Shown here piece after piece: positions 1-11,258 of a stretch of DNA of 64,000 nucleotides; within the stretch, counting starts at the first letter, position 1, and every line of letters starts with the position of its first letter. The notes beneath the pieces were generated by a model that was not told where the DNA came from, searched no databases, and was given only the letters and a program-made list of their open reading frames with translations. This DNA comes from Synaphobranchus kaupii. Lineage: Eukaryota; Chordata; Actinopteri; Anguilliformes; Synaphobranchidae. Where the stretch lies: positions 51,915,579-51,979,578 of the forward strand of contig CM056379.1 in the NCBI GenBank assembly GCA_029718625.1, read 5' to 3'. A program made the position numbers and the translations under genes.

Positions 1-778
1 ATCAAACATAATTTTTTGGTGGAATTCCCCTTTGCTTTATGTGAGCAAAATGTTCCCTAAATGTAGTATTCTTAAACCCTCTGATGATATACTATTTCTG
101 GAGTATATTCAGGAGCATACTTTTTTTCCAAGAAGTAGGCTTCGCTACTTGAACATTTATACCTTCGATAAATTGTTATAGAACTTAATTTGGAAAAACA
201 AACCACGTAAATTAAGAAAAAATATAATGACCAATAAGTTATGCAATGGAGGATTAAATGTTCCGGATTTTACTCTCTGCAATCACACTATGAAAATTAA
301 CTGGATTAGAAGATACCAAACGAATCCCTGCAGCTTCTTGAACATTTTTCCTCATTTTGTGTTTGAGAAACTTGGTGGACTCAATTTTTTATTGCAGTGT
401 CCTTATAAAGTGGGGAAACTTCCAGTAAAACTTGCCTCCTTCCATAGTCAAGCTTTGATAAGGTAGGTTTTGTTGTATAAGCACAACCTCTCACCACATG
501 CGTGCTACATTTGGAATAACGAAAACATTCTTCATCATAACAAGTTTATTTAACAGAGAATGGTATAATAATAATATTACATGAGTAAACCAGCTTATTA
601 ATAACAGTGGTACTTTTTTATCTTAGTAATCTTAGTAATTATCTTTATGGACAAATACAACATGAATGTTGCCCCAAAAGAGTTTCATACTATATTACAT
701 GCAATTCATAATGGCATTCTTTCTTTACTAAGAGGATCCTCCAACTTGGCAGCACATGTCACAGTTAAAGAGGTTAAT
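1..778 (+). mobile_element. L1/Tx1-type LINE remnant, ORF2 region downstream of the reverse transcriptase
   Basis: Conceptual translation on the plus strand, with frame changes and stops, resembles the ORF2 part that follows the RT domain in fish L1/Tx1 LINEs. Recognisable blocks are GGLNVPDFTLCNHTMKINWI near 250-310, KLGGLNFLL near 370, KVGKLPVKLASFH near 410 and KEFHTILHAI near 680. The longest open stretch is only 79 codons (227-466). The copy is cut off by the window edge on the left and interrupted on the right by the Tc1 insertion at 780. A further piece of the same kind of ORF at 4790-5080 suggests one LINE split by later insertions. This is a dead copy; family assignment is from motif recognition. 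Confidence 0.65.
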
Positions 779-779
779 A

Positions 780-2310
780 CACTACTCACAAAAAGTTAGG
801 GATATTTGGCTTTCGGGTGAAATTTATGGAAAATGTAAGTTCACGCTACAGTGATATTATACGTATCATGAAAGTAGGGCATTTAAGTAGAAGCATGCAA
901 TGGTGATTTCCTCATCTCAAACAATTTATTGAAACAAAAGCCAACAACAGTGGTGGGTATACCACAACAAAAATGTCAATGTCTCAATAACTTGTCATGT
1001 GCCCTTGAGCATCAATTACAGCTTGACAACGACGTCTCATGCTGTTCACAAGTCGACTTATTGTCTGCTGAGGCATGGCATCCCGCTCTTCTTGAAGGGC
1101 GGCCCTCAGGTCATTGAGGTTCTGGGGTACAGAGTTACGAGCCTCTACACGGTGAGTCAGCTGATCCCATAGGTTTTCTATGGGATTCAGGTCTGGAGAA
1201 AGTGCAGGCCACTCCATTTGAGGTACCCCAGTCTCCAGCAGCCTTTCCCTAATGATGCGACCTCGATGAGCTGGAGCATTGTCGTCCATGAAGATGAAAT
1301 TAGGCCTGTGTTGTTCATGCAGGGGCACAATGACTGGATTAATGATGTTATTCAGGTAGTATGAGCTTGTCACTGTACCATTCACAAAGTGTAGGGCAGT
1401 TCTGTATTGACTAGACACACCTGCCCACACTGTAACACCGCCACCACCAAAGGGTCGTCTGGTGACAACAGTGGCTGATGCATAGCGCTCTCCTTGACGT
1501 CTCCAACATCGTTGGCGGCCATCATTTCTGCTCAACGTGAATCGACTTTCATCAGAGAACAGCACTGAGGCCCACTGGTCCCTCGTCCAGCGTAAATGCT
1601 CCCTGGCCCATGCAAGACGATGACGCCTGTGCCTGGTGGTGTGGTCAGGTACCCTTGCAGGTCGTCTAGCACGCAGACCACGCTGATGTAAACGGTTTCG
1701 AATGGTCTGACGTGACACTTGGGTGCCTCTCACCTCCCTTAAATGTGCCTGGAGTTGAGTGGCATTCATCATCCGGTTCCGCAGGGCACTGTTCACAATG
1801 AAGCGGTCATCAGTGTGGGATGTGGCCAAAGGACGTCCACTTCTATGCCTTTCTGTGACTCTTCCAGTCTCTCTGTATCTCTGTTGCAACCTGCTGATGA
1901 CACTCTGTGACACTCTAAGCTCAGTGGCCACTTTCCTCTGAGAACATCCTGTTTGAAGCCTCGCAATGGCGAGGTACTGTTGATCAATTGTTAGGTGTCG
2001 TCTTGGTCTCATGATGTCAAAATGTGAACAGCATGATGAAGAGGACTGTTTAAATACCAATTCTAATTGAACCAGGAAATTTATTGGTCGATTCATGGAT
2101 CAAACACCTGTTGTGAATTTTGCCGTTCAGCTCCTTGTTAGAGAACAGCAAGTTGTGCAAAAAGTACTGAAACATTGAATAGTTGGACATGTGCATTCAA
2201 AAGTTTAGAGAAGGTCAAATTAATTTCACCTGTAAAGGTTATAGTGCATTTTAGGTTCATCCTGAAATTTCACCCGAAAGCCGAATATCCCTAACTTTTT
2301 GTGAGTAGTG
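780..2310 (-). mobile_element. Apparently complete Tc1/mariner transposon with 46-bp terminal inverted repeats
   Basis: Both ends read CACTACTCACAAAAAGTTAG in inward orientation. The inverted repeats at 780-825 and 2265-2310 match over 46 bp with a single mismatch. A TA dinucleotide flanks each end (778-779, 2311-2312), as expected for Tc1/mariner. The 1531-bp length and a single uninterrupted transposase ORF on the minus strand suggest a young copy. It is inserted into an L1/Tx1 remnant. Confidence 0.93.
984..2012 (-). CDS. Tc1/mariner DD34E transposase, intact 342-aa ORF
   Basis: Catalyses cut-and-paste transposition at TA sites. The N-terminal third is a paired-like double helix-turn-helix for binding the inverted repeats ([19 protein letters not shown] at about 25-43; [18 protein letters not shown] at about 101-118), with a GRP linker (SGRPL at 58-62). 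The catalytic domain carries the triad D154 (LFSDES), D244 ([10 protein letters not shown]) and E279 (NPIENLW); exactly 34 residues separate the second D and the E, the Tc1 DD34E signature. I start at the ATG at 2012 (MRPRRHL), which gives the usual length of about 340 aa. The frame also stays open upstream to 2096, but those residues do not look like Tc1. No stop or frameshift was found, so activity is possible but unproven. Confidence 0.92.
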   Translation of the reverse strand: MRPRRHLTIDQQYLAIARLQTGCSQRKVATELRVSQSVISRLQQRYRETGRVTERHRSGRPLATSHTDDRFIVNSALRNRMMNATQLQAHLREVRGTQVSRQTIRNRLHQRGLRARRPARVPDHTTRHRRHRLAWAREHLRWTRDQWASVLFSDESRFTLSRNDGRQRCWRRQGERYASATVVTRRPFGGGGVTVWAGVSSQYRTALHFVNGTVTSSYYLNNIINPVIVPLHEQHRPNFIFMDDNAPAHRGRIIRERLLETGVPQMEWPALSPDLNPIENLWDQLTHRVEARNSVPQNLNDLRAALQEERDAMPQQTISRLVNSMRRRCQAVIDAQGHMTSY

Positions 2311-2312
2311 TA

Positions 2313-2804
2313 TAACTGTTAAAAAGCATTCAACATTTTTTTATGAAAGAACTTCTTTACAGATGTAGTTAATGGTTACACAGGGACATTTTGGGACTCT
2401 GGCTTTCTGATCATGAGACTGGGCCCCCTGCGGAGTCATTCACAATTAACACTCCTGATCAACTGAGTGGAGTGTCTGTCCCCTTCTTCATGTGACTCTG
2501 AGATGAACACAGACTGCTTGATCGATCGGGTTGGGCAGGAACTCCCCCCTCTTTTGAGAAGGAGAAGGGGGGACCCCAATGTAAAACACAAACGCACACC
2601 CTGAGGTGATTGTAAATGGCTGATCCATCTGTGTTTATTGATGGTTCCAAGGAAATGAGCCAATCAATTGCATGGGTGCCCTAAAGCCATCTACCAATTG
2701 GAATCACAGGAACGGGTTCGGTCTTGTCAGTGACTTTTGAGGATAAAAACACATAAAACTTTACCAACTTTGCTCTGATGTTAAAGACGCTGTCGTACGC
2801 CTAC
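2313..2804. other. Unassigned sequence between two transposon insertions
   Basis: About 490 bp between the Tc1 element and the hAT element. It is probably part of the older host sequence into which both jumped, perhaps the L1 remnant, but I see no convincing coding motif. Short ORFs on the minus strand (2436-2663) have no recognisable content. Confidence 0.4.
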
Positions 2805-2812
2805 CAGACGTA

Positions 2813-4319
2813 CAGTGGCGATTTTAGCATGACATTTCTGGAGGGGCAGTTTTGTATGATGTCACCATAAAAAAAATAAAGATAGCCAATTAGTCTACGG
2901 TAGGCCTATGCTATGGTCTGCGCTGTAGGCCTAAGTGCCAGGGAGCAGAAAGATTTCAAAACTGAACTGTATTGCTTTAGCACAACACAGAACCCTACAT
3001 TGAGGTTGCTATACTGCAACAAAGTAATAGGATGAGACAGACATGTTTCTTCAATAACTTGCATGCTTTATCAAAACCGTAAATACAAGCATATGACACG
3101 TTGTTAACTTGTAGGAAAGTGAAAACAAGTTTGATCAAGTTTATCCAGAACTAATGCAATTATAGCCTAGCTAAAATACAAAAAATGCAAAGCATGCCAA
3201 CGGCATATTATAATAACGATAATTATCATATAAATGTCAAATAAATATGCAAACATTTAATACAATCATTTGGTATTGCTTTAGCTATGTTAAGAGATGC
3301 CTTAAATAAACTTCAAAAAGGTAAACAGGTGTCAACCTCTGGAGAGAGCTGCCCTTATTTTCACACCTGCAAAACTATAAATTCACGAAAAACCGTGTAA
3401 AACATAATCTATTAAAATCACTAGCCACCAGTTATTTGTCTGATTCAAGTTTACTTCATGTATTTGGCTTTTCACATAATAATGAGTGTGTAACAAATTC
3501 AGCAAGGTGCTTCGTTGTCATAAAGCGCGATTTTTAGATCATAACTTAGGCTACAGTCCTAATGCGCTACTTGCTTTTCCCACGGCCTCTGAAATCGAGA
3601 GAATATCAGAGAGAGGGAAAAAGAAAGTGTGATTGCAGCGATTAAATTATGTTGGAAAAAGTTTTAAAAAATGCGTTAGACTAGATTTCCTGTATCATTA
3701 CCTTATACGCCTGTATACCTTCGAAAAGTTGGGAAAAAATGTATTTTATATGCGCAAACTTGACACCTATGACAAAATAAAATCAAACAAATTGAAAACT
3801 TTAGCTGGCTAGCATTAGCGATACACACGCTGAATTGGCTTTGTTTATGTTTATTTCCTGGTCACGTCAGCCCACGTTAACGACGTTAACTTAACGTTCG
3901 CCACCTGTTGCTAGGCAGAATTAGTAGGGGCAAAAACATTTCTGCCCCTCCGCTCAATATAATTTGCGGCAGGTTTTCCCTGCTTACGCAGATCACGCTC
4001 ACGTTGTTCCCTAGCAACGGTGGGGCAGAGTGCTCCGCTGCCCCACAGCAGAGACATAGGACAGGGAGCGCAGTCCGCAGCGTGAGCACACACGTACACA
4101 CAAAGGAAACTACTCAAAAACAGCACTATAAGGAGTGTGAGTCAAGTTTATTATATTTATACACGCCAATTTCACGATTGAATCACTGTTTTGTATTAAA
4201 TATAAAATACATTTTGCCACAACGTTCAGATGTTACGAGTATCTTGCACAACACAGCGCCACGTCTGGTGGGGCACTGCCCCACCTGCCCCACCTGCCCC
4301 TAATGTAAAAACGCCACTG
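2813..4319. mobile_element. Non-autonomous hAT transposon with perfect 8-bp target duplication
   Basis: The ends read CAGTGGCGATTTTAGCAT and, inverted, CAGTGGCGTTTTTACATT. The element is flanked by the identical 8-mer CAGACGTA at 2805-2812 and 4320-4327, the target-site length typical of hAT elements. No transposase domain is visible in its 1507 bp; the 131-codon ORF at 3908-4303 reads like chance coding. The right end has short direct repeats of CCCCACCTG. Mobilisation would need an enzyme supplied in trans. Confidence 0.88.
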
Positions 4320-4327
4320 CAGACGTA

Positions 4328-4789
4328 CCACTGAAACCCTGATGGACTTCTGTGTTTCCCAACCTATTTTTATACAGTCTATGTTCCCAACCCGCATCTC
4401 GCCTGATCACTGAGACAGAGTTGGCCTGCCACCGTCCACAAAAATAAACCAAGCTGGTTTATTTTCAACAGCTGTTATGAGGACACGTTTCTTCAAACTG
4501 TTCCTCTACTGTCTCCCTTGCGGCCGGACTCAAGTGGAGATCTGTGCGCGTCCACGTCGACCTGACTGGAAACCTTTCGCGACCCGGCATTAGTCGTTAC
4601 ATCTATTAATGCAAAGTAGATGTAACGTTATCATCTTCAGCTGTGAGCTGTGCGCTCCTCGCCTCTGTTCTGAAAATAGCTAAATTCAGTAGCCACATAC
4701 AGTGTGGCATGCGCTATGCCATTGACTATGACGGCTCGCCGCACGCCATGTGCTTGTAAGAAAATAGACCCCTTATTGGAAACGTGTCT
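4328..4789. other. Unassigned sequence
   Basis: No gene or clear repeat terminus seen. It lies between the hAT element and the next LINE fragment. Confidence 0.35.
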
Positions 4790-5080
4790 GGCTCTCACCA
4801 CATAATTTGCCATTATTAATAAAGTGAAAGAAATTGCATTCAAAATATTACGTAAGATATATCTTTCTAATGGTCTTATATCAAATATATTGCAAATGTT
4901 AACCCAAATTGTAGTTTTGGTTGTGAAGAACCAGAAACGTCAGTATACCTTTTTTTATTAATGTCACCACAGTTCTAAATTTTGGAATGATGTGAAAATG
5001 CATCGTAGACCTACACTAAATTTAAATAACTTTGTTATCTTTCCTTAGCCTATTTTACGGATTCAGAGCTTGAACATAAA
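4790..5080 (+). mobile_element. L1/Tx1 LINE ORF2 C-terminal fragment
   Basis: Reading across two frames gives VKEIAFKILRKIYLSN, then a cysteine/histidine-type block with the pattern EEPETS...CHHSSKFW. This resembles the C-terminal zinc-knuckle-like region of fish L1 ORF2 proteins. Stops and frame changes show it is dead. It is probably the continuation of the remnant at 1-778, separated by insertions. Confidence 0.5.
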
Positions 5081-5082
5081 TA

Positions 5083-5180
5083 CAGTGCCCTCCACAATTA
5101 TTGGCACCCCTGGTAAAGATGAGTAAAAAGGGTTGTAAAAAGTGCACTTTTTGGTGAATTAGCTTAATCTCACACTGAAA
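5083..5180 (+). repeat. Solo Tc1-type terminal inverted repeat fragment
   Basis: TACAGTGCCCTCCACAATTA at the start, followed by a segment rich in short A runs, matches the outer terminal repeat form common in fish Tc1 elements. No partner end was found nearby; the adjacent transposase remnant ends in a different terminal sequence (GGCCAGGCAGT). Confidence 0.55.
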
Positions 5181-5193
5181 ATCAATCAATCAA

Positions 5194-5510
5194 TGGGCAT
5201 ATTCCAGGACGACAATGCCAAGATTCATTGGGCTCAAATTGTGAGTGGTTCAGGGAGCATGAGGAATCATTTTCACACATGAATTGGCCACCAGAATCCT
5301 GACCTTATCCCCATTAAAAGTCTTTGGGATGTGCTGGAGAAGACTTTACGGAGTGGTTCGACTCTTCCGTCGTCAATACAAGATCTCGGCCAAAAATTAA
5401 TGCAACTCTGGATGGAAATAAATGTTGTGACGTTGCATAAGGTTGTCCAAACAATGCGACGACGAATGCGCGCCATAATCAAAGCTAAAGGCGGTCCAAC
5501 GAAATATTAG
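5194..5510 (+). pseudogene. Tc1 transposase remnant, C-terminal half
   Basis: The segment begins at GIFQDDNAKIHWAQIV (second catalytic Asp region) and runs through MNWPPES, then after a frame change [17 protein letters not shown] and ends RMRAIIKAKGGPTKY plus stop. The family's NPIEN block reads IPIKS here, so the catalytic Glu is replaced by Lys. There are also a stop and frame changes. Downstream, GGCCAGGCAGT near 5521 is the terminal inverted repeat, which recurs at 20590-20602 beside a second copy of the same family on the minus strand. Non-functional. Confidence 0.8.
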
Positions 5511-5646
5511 ACTTTTTTTTGGCCAGGCAGTATATCTAAAGGTAAAAAAATTAACGATCCAGAGCCACATTAGCAAGTGCTCTATGCCCCCTTTAAGAAA
5601 AGAAAATCTTTCCTACAGACATATTACCAATCCACAGGTTACAAAT

Positions 5647-5683
5647 GGATGGATGGATGGATAGATGAATGGATGGATGGGTG
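5647..5683. repeat. (GGAT)n tetranucleotide microsatellite
   Basis: About nine imperfect GGAT/GATG units, with a GATA and a GTGG interruption. Confidence 0.85.
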
Positions 5684-5762
5684 GAGTGATTTAAGGGAAA
5701 TTGAAGACCCTGTTACAAAGGCAGCTTGAAGATTAGCTGCCTTTGTAACAGGGTCAGTCCAT

Positions 5763-6246
5763 GGCTGCATTCGAATCCAATTTAACACGCTCCCTTCCCT
5801 TGCCGTCTTCCCTCGAGGGAGCTATCTTGTGACGCAACTTGCTACGTGTAGCAAGCAAACTTAAAATATGCTCTGCAAGGGAGGATTGACGAGAAACAAA
5901 CAAAAATGGAACCGAACTGCCCTTGCAACATTTCGGAAGTGCAACACCATAGTATGACTGCAGTATGACAATATGACCACATAGTTCTGTGGTGACCGCC
6001 CACTTTTTCCATGTGGAGCATTGCATTGTGGGATTCCCTTCTTGCTGGAAGCTTGCATTTTATACCCTTGGTGGAAGGGAGGATAAACGAGGGAGCGAGG
6101 GAACATAAACTCCCTCCCCTTTCTTAAATTGGATCCGAATCACACTTGGTGTGGCTGCCATATTTAATCCTGCCATTTTGGGGATTCCCCCCTTGAAGCA
6201 AGGGAACGACAGGAAGAAAGGATAAATTCTGGATCCGAACGCAGCC
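5763..6246. mobile_element. Probable MITE with inverted ends GGCTGCRTTCGRATCC
   Basis: The left end GGCTGCATTCGAATCCA and the inverted right end GGCTGCGTTCGGATCCA match over about 17 bp, and several internal blocks (GGGAGGAT..., CTCCCT...) are also inverted. About 480 bp with no coding domain. The superfamily is not clear from the ends. Confidence 0.55.
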
Positions 6247-6471
6247 CATGTCATTTCACACACCATGACACCCTACATCTCAGATTGTTCTGAAAGGTTT
6301 CCTGTAGTTATAAAGTTAATATAAGCATTCCTGTTATATTATTGTATTTATAGAAATATTATTTGCTAATTGATTGCACCCAAATTGGACTGTTTTTTCA
6401 TAACCATGAATTTTAGACATGTTTAGGTAGAAGCATACATCTTGGCTAGTGATGAACTGCTGGGAAACACT

Positions 6472-6623
6472 GCTTTAGATCTACTTCAGTGAAACAGTTT
6501 GTCATTTATTTTTTAAATGTACTTTTTATATTTTAAAAATAAATGACAAACTGTTTCACTGCTTTAGATCTACTTCAGTGAAACAGTTTGTCATTTATTT
6601 TTTAAATGTACTTTTTATATTTT
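6472..6623. repeat. Direct repeat pair with internal inverted copy
   Basis: A 63-bp unit starting GCTTTAGATCTACTTCAGTG occurs at 6472-6534 and again at 6561-6623. Between them (6535-6560) part of the unit, AATAAATGACAAACTGTTTC, is present in inverted orientation. The layout suggests a fold-back or template-switch duplication. Confidence 0.8.
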
Positions 6624-6753
6624 ACCTTTCCATCATCCCCAAAAGTATTGGTGGTGTTCATCTGGGGCTCCACCTCAAGATCCCTAGGGTCACAATCTAT
6701 GGTTCTTTTGTTTCTTGTGGGGTTCTGTGAAGATATTTATATTGTCTTAATTT

Positions 6754-7044
6754 CCCTAACAAAAATGAACTATAGTAAAATTATAGTATGTCGACAGCAT
6801 ATACTATACAAATACTATAGTATTACTTTAGTTTTTTCATACACACTATAGTCATACTATTGTCCTATAGGGATAAATACTAAATTATTATTATAGGGGT
6901 GAAAATACTATAGGGATACTATTGTACTATAGTGACAAATACTATAGCATTATTATAGTGGGCGAAAAAACTATAATATTCTTATACTTTTCTAGAAGAT
7001 AACTATAGCAAAAATAGCAATACTATAGTTCATTTTTGTTAGGG
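6754..7044. mobile_element. MITE with 24-bp inverted repeats and repeated ACTATAG motif
   Basis: The left end CCCTAACAAAAATGAACTAT and the right end are exact inverted repeats over 24 bp. The 291-bp interior is filled with the near-palindrome ACTATAG/CTATAGT, seen about ten times. No ORF. The superfamily is uncertain because I cannot see a clear target duplication. Confidence 0.7.
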
Positions 7045-8860
7045 TTAGATTGACATTTAATGTATTATTTTGTGTAAGAAGCATCAACAGTTAACCACAA
7101 GAACAGCTGCATATGTAATGACCTGAGGTCGACATGATAATCGCAAGACAAGTATACTGCACCATTTCTTTTGTACTCTGATGTTTATTTCATCCTACTC
7201 CCTTTCCATTGGAAGTAGCTGCTATAGACATTCTGGAGGCTTCTAGTTTCTCTTCAAACTTTCAGGGAACATTAAAATAAAATAGTATTTTTAGGGGAAA
7301 GTTACAGTGAAAATATCAATGTTAAGGAAATGAGGCTGAGAAATCTCCCACCCAAGACAATTACTGGTTAGGCTACTGTTAACGTTATTTGATAAGACAT
7401 GTCTATCATTTTATAGAAATGTTTAGCATCCTGTTAAAATTTTTTATATATGGCCTAATTCACGGTTATCCCAAAGTACATGATGAAGTCGTCGCTACAT
7501 CTTACCTGCAAGCTTTAAAATGTATGCTTTGTAGCTAGAAAACCTGTGTGCCACCGGGGATTTGTTCCAGAGTATGAGTATGTTTCTTCTTCTTGTTGAA
7601 AAATTTTCCTTCAGGTTTAAAATTCTTGATGTTTGGTATGTTTTCTAACATTGTCGTCCACAAATCTACCAAACGCATACATCTGACGAGAAATACACAT
7701 TACTGTAAACAAAGTTAGCTAGCTAGCTAGCTAATGTTAACGTCAGCACACAACTTACATTTCTGGTAATGTTAAATAACCTAACCACAGCCTAATGATA
7801 CAAACTTTGTTAGGTATAGCGAGTTATTATTAACTTAAGTTTATAAGTATAGATATTATTATTATTAGCTTGTGTTCTTATAAAACTGTTCAAACAAAAT
7901 ATCTAGCTAACTGCTAATTATAGGTTACTTGAAGTTGAACCACAGTGTTTCGATGCAGACACGGTCTTGTCAGCTAAATGATAGCCGTTAACTTGGTTGA
8001 CAAAGTCCGTTAGCATTTAGATTTAAACCTAGGTCATGAGGCGGTGCAATTGGAGGTTGTGTCAAACTAGCTAGCTAGCCACCTTAGCAACCTTGTAATT
8101 TTTCAATTCTTAGAGCTGGTTTTCAAACTACTTTGTGACCACTTTACTAGTAGAAATGTTTGACAATTTTAAAAGTTCAACCTTCTGACAACATTGTCAC
8201 AATGTTGTTGGAATGTAGAAAATGTTGTCACAATGTTGTTTGCTGGGTGGACGCTGATCTGCAGAGCCGATTAGCACACATTTTCAATGCAGCCTTTATT
8301 CCAAAATGCCATCGCGGAAGGAGAAATTAACCACGAATAATTATGAAAACAAATGTTTTGTTAACAAGAACTGGTTCAGCCAGTGTGTTTCTCTGCTGTG
8401 CTTTAAACGGGTTTGCAATTAAATAAGTCGTGGCTGTGTGAACAAAGGCAAAGCAATGCAGGCTTAACCTATTTATCCAACAAGCTGGCTTGATGAATGT
8501 GCCCCTAAAGTAAATACCCACTTATTATTAAAAAACATTTTTATTATTATGCAGAAGATAACATAATGGCTATTGCCGCAAGCTAAGCTAGCAAACTTTA
8601 TAACTTAGTTAACATTATCAAGCAGACCATAAGTAAGCCAACGATAACTTCCGTGGCTTGAAGGCGAAACTGAAGCTACAATGGGGCTAGGCCTCGTCAC
8701 GTGATGAAGCTGCGACGCTACTATGGTCGTCACGTGACCCTTTTACAAATCTCATCGGTTTGGTCTTAACCAATCAGTGCACCTACTCAACGCTCACCGA
8801 TTAGTGTTTTTTAATCATGTCTTTTTCCTATAGATTTTTTTGATCCAAGAAAAAAGTAAA
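7045..8860. other. AT-rich sequence without recognised features
   Basis: Contains many GCTAGC/GTTAAC-type short words common in teleost non-coding DNA. No gene, exon with splice sites or clear element end was identified. Confidence 0.4.
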
Positions 8861-9084
8861 ATGTTATTGCCTGTTTCTATTGATTACCATAATGTGAGCT
8901 TTTGGCACCTAAATTGCGCTGGGACGACTTTGTTGAATTGCACAATGTTTCATAGGAAATACATGGCAGAGCTCATCAGTAATACTATTTCCGGGCCGTG
9001 GCAGCAATCTTGCGGTGGTGCCACTTGCGGAAGTACCTAATTGAATAGGGTTGAATGGAGCCACGTGACCATGTTGCCTTTCTA

Positions 9085-9385
9085 GCTCATATACAGTTCT
9101 GTGGAGCCAATGGGCAGGAGCAAGGGAAGGAGCGGAATTATTTTTTAATTGGACCCAGAGAACTACAGCTCTTTGATTGGACCGCATTTGCACTCGGAAA
9201 TTCACCAAAGCCAGAGACGCCAGCAGACCATTGAAAAATTTGTTTGTGCGAAACTTTCCAATAAATTGCATAAGACAGCAATTTCCAACCAGTATCACAA
9301 TGTTTCATTCTGGCAAAAAAGCAAACTAGAAAATGACTGACAATCAATTTATTGATAGACAGCACTTTAAATTACCTCATAAACA
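9085..9385. repeat. Dispersed repeat, inverted relative to a copy at about 19690-20040
   Basis: The block ending ATCAATTTATTGATAGACAG at 9343-9362 and the upstream text (CACCAAAGCCAGAGACGCCA, TTCCAATAAATTGCATAAGA) reappear in reverse complement at 19690-19890. The two copies are about 10.5 kb apart in opposite orientation. Confidence 0.7.
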
Positions 9386-9779
9386 GGAATGGGGAATAAT
9401 GCATTTGTATGTTACAAAATACCATCCCAATAAAATATATTATAGCTACAATCAAAACAGTGGATAGATTGCTTTGCAGGTGGCACAGAAGTATAAAACA
9501 TAAGCAACCTGTATTAAATATGAAATCCAAGCAAAATGTATTTGTAATATTGTCCATGCTTTTATGCTTGCACTGGTTCATTTTCTGGATACTTCCTGAA
9601 CTGCAAAGAGCTGCTTATGTAGCTAGTTATTGTTAACTAGACTGAAATAATCATAATAAAACGGCATCCTAGTAGGCTATGACATGAACCTATTCAAACG
9701 TTTTAAAGTTTGGCCCCTTGACCATTATCTTATCAGATAAAACAGATTTTTGACAAAGTTGTCCTACGGGGACATCATT

Positions 9780-9906
9780 TACAGTCAAAAAAGGTAATAA
9801 ATCGTAACATTGCAATACACAGCATATCGCCAATTGTTAAAAATCACAATAAAATCGTATTGTGTTAATGTTGTCTTGTGGAGCCTCTGGTGATTCCCAC
9901 CCCTAA
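9780..9906 (-). repeat. hAT-like terminal fragment
   Basis: In reverse complement it begins TAGGGGTGGGAATCACCAG, a common terminal form of fish hAT elements, followed by a CACAATACGATTTTATTGTG-type interior. No opposite end or 8-bp duplication was found. Confidence 0.35.
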
Positions 9907-9959
9907 TAATCAGTGACTTCATTCTAGCCAAACCACAACAAATCACCCAAAGGGACTGA

Positions 9960-11145
9960 AAAAGAAAAAGCAGTCTTTATTCAACTCACAAAGTTACAGA
10001 TTTTGTTGTGGGACTGTGGTGTCAAACTGAAGTCCTGTCACGACAGAGCACACATGGGAGACAAGTAAAGCAGCCTCCGATGCCTGTCCGTGCCTGTCAG
10101 CGTTAAATGTGCTACAAAGAACTGATAATTACTCAATAGTACTGTGTATCATCAGTTCTCCATCTGGACCAGGAGTTCCAGCTAATCTCTCAATTTTATA
10201 CACAGATTTTTTAAAATATCACATATGTTTTACTGACATTGTGTCTTTGGTTTTAGCACAAAAAATTCTGGATCAATTTTGAACATGTTTTTAGTATGAC
10301 AATTTAAAGACTAAAACATTTTAAAAGCTTCAATTACATAAAGACCATGCCAATTCTCAGGACAGTAAACCTGGAACAAAATAATACACCCATGGAAACT
10401 CCAAAGACCATGGTGGAGAACTAATGTGTAAGACAATACAAGACAACAAGAAACCAAACATTAAGAAAAATCTGTAAAATGTAAGAGCTTTACATTGAAC
10501 TGGTTATCTTCTTGTGAGTGATTTTTTGCAACAGCTTGTGTGTGAAACTATGTCCAGGATCCAGTTTTTGTGTATATTTCATGTTTCATGCACATTTTCT
10601 CTAGGTAGGCTAACACACACAACACGCCCATCCCCCAGTATATTCTCCCTTAAAATCATTACAATCCTTACTAATAAGAATAATCATAATTATTGTAACA
10701 CAGTATAACTGCAATCTCCCCAAAATACCAAACACACACAAACACATTACATATTTAGTCACCCTACCCCCAAAACAAGACACATCAGTTTAAATGTTAC
10801 TGTAAATTATTTTATCTGTTCCTTGTTTTGTCCCGTATAACTCATAACTCATGTTCATTTATGCAAATCTAAACGTGCATTTTTATGCTGAGGTGGATTG
10901 GGGAAAGGCATTAATAGAATGCATGTTTGCTTAGTATTCTGGGGTAATAGGGAGTGATAGTTCAGCCAAGTGAAAGATGATACAGCTTATCGTTCCCCTC
11001 TGCCTCCTCCACAATTTTCAATAACCTCTTATAATTTTGCCATTTACATCCCTTCCCATTCTCCCGTTTCCTCCTCCTTTTCTCAGACTATGTTTTTCCT
11101 CAACCCCACCCCCTCCCCCACCCACTCCTCCTCCCTTTCCGTTCC
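9960..11145 (-). other. ELOB: Probable ELOB 3' untranslated region
   Basis: Downstream of the ELOB stop codon on the minus strand. The first good AATAAA is at 9976-9981 (TTTATT on the plus strand), followed by a T-rich tract in transcript sense. The intervening 1.2 kb is non-coding. The length is inferred from this one signal. Confidence 0.4.
9976..9981 (-). promoter_or_regulatory. ELOB: Candidate polyadenylation signal AATAAA for ELOB
   Basis: AATAAA in ELOB sense, with a T-rich stretch about 10 nt downstream. I saw no closer canonical hexamer after the stop codon at 11146. Confidence 0.4.
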
Positions 11146-11258
11146 TCACTGGACAGCCTGCTCGTTAGCGGTGCTGCCAGAGTCCTGGGGCTTCATTACG
11201 TCTGGGAGCTCAGGGGGGCTGGAGAATGGTTCCACCCGCAGCTGCTCAAACACCTCAT
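11146..11258 (-). CDS. ELOB: ELOB exon 4 (C-terminal tail and stop)
   Basis: Acceptor CTCTATCAG before ATGAGGTG. Completes codon 83 (GAT) and encodes [20 protein letters not shown], then [16 protein letters not shown] and TGA. This is the conserved acidic/proline tail of elongin B. It lies 18.5 kb from exon 3, so a gene predictor could easily miss or misassign it. Confidence 0.94.

Noticed and set aside
3908..4303. 131-codon ORF as a host gene
   Set aside because: It lies wholly within the right half of a non-autonomous hAT and has no domain or splice context.
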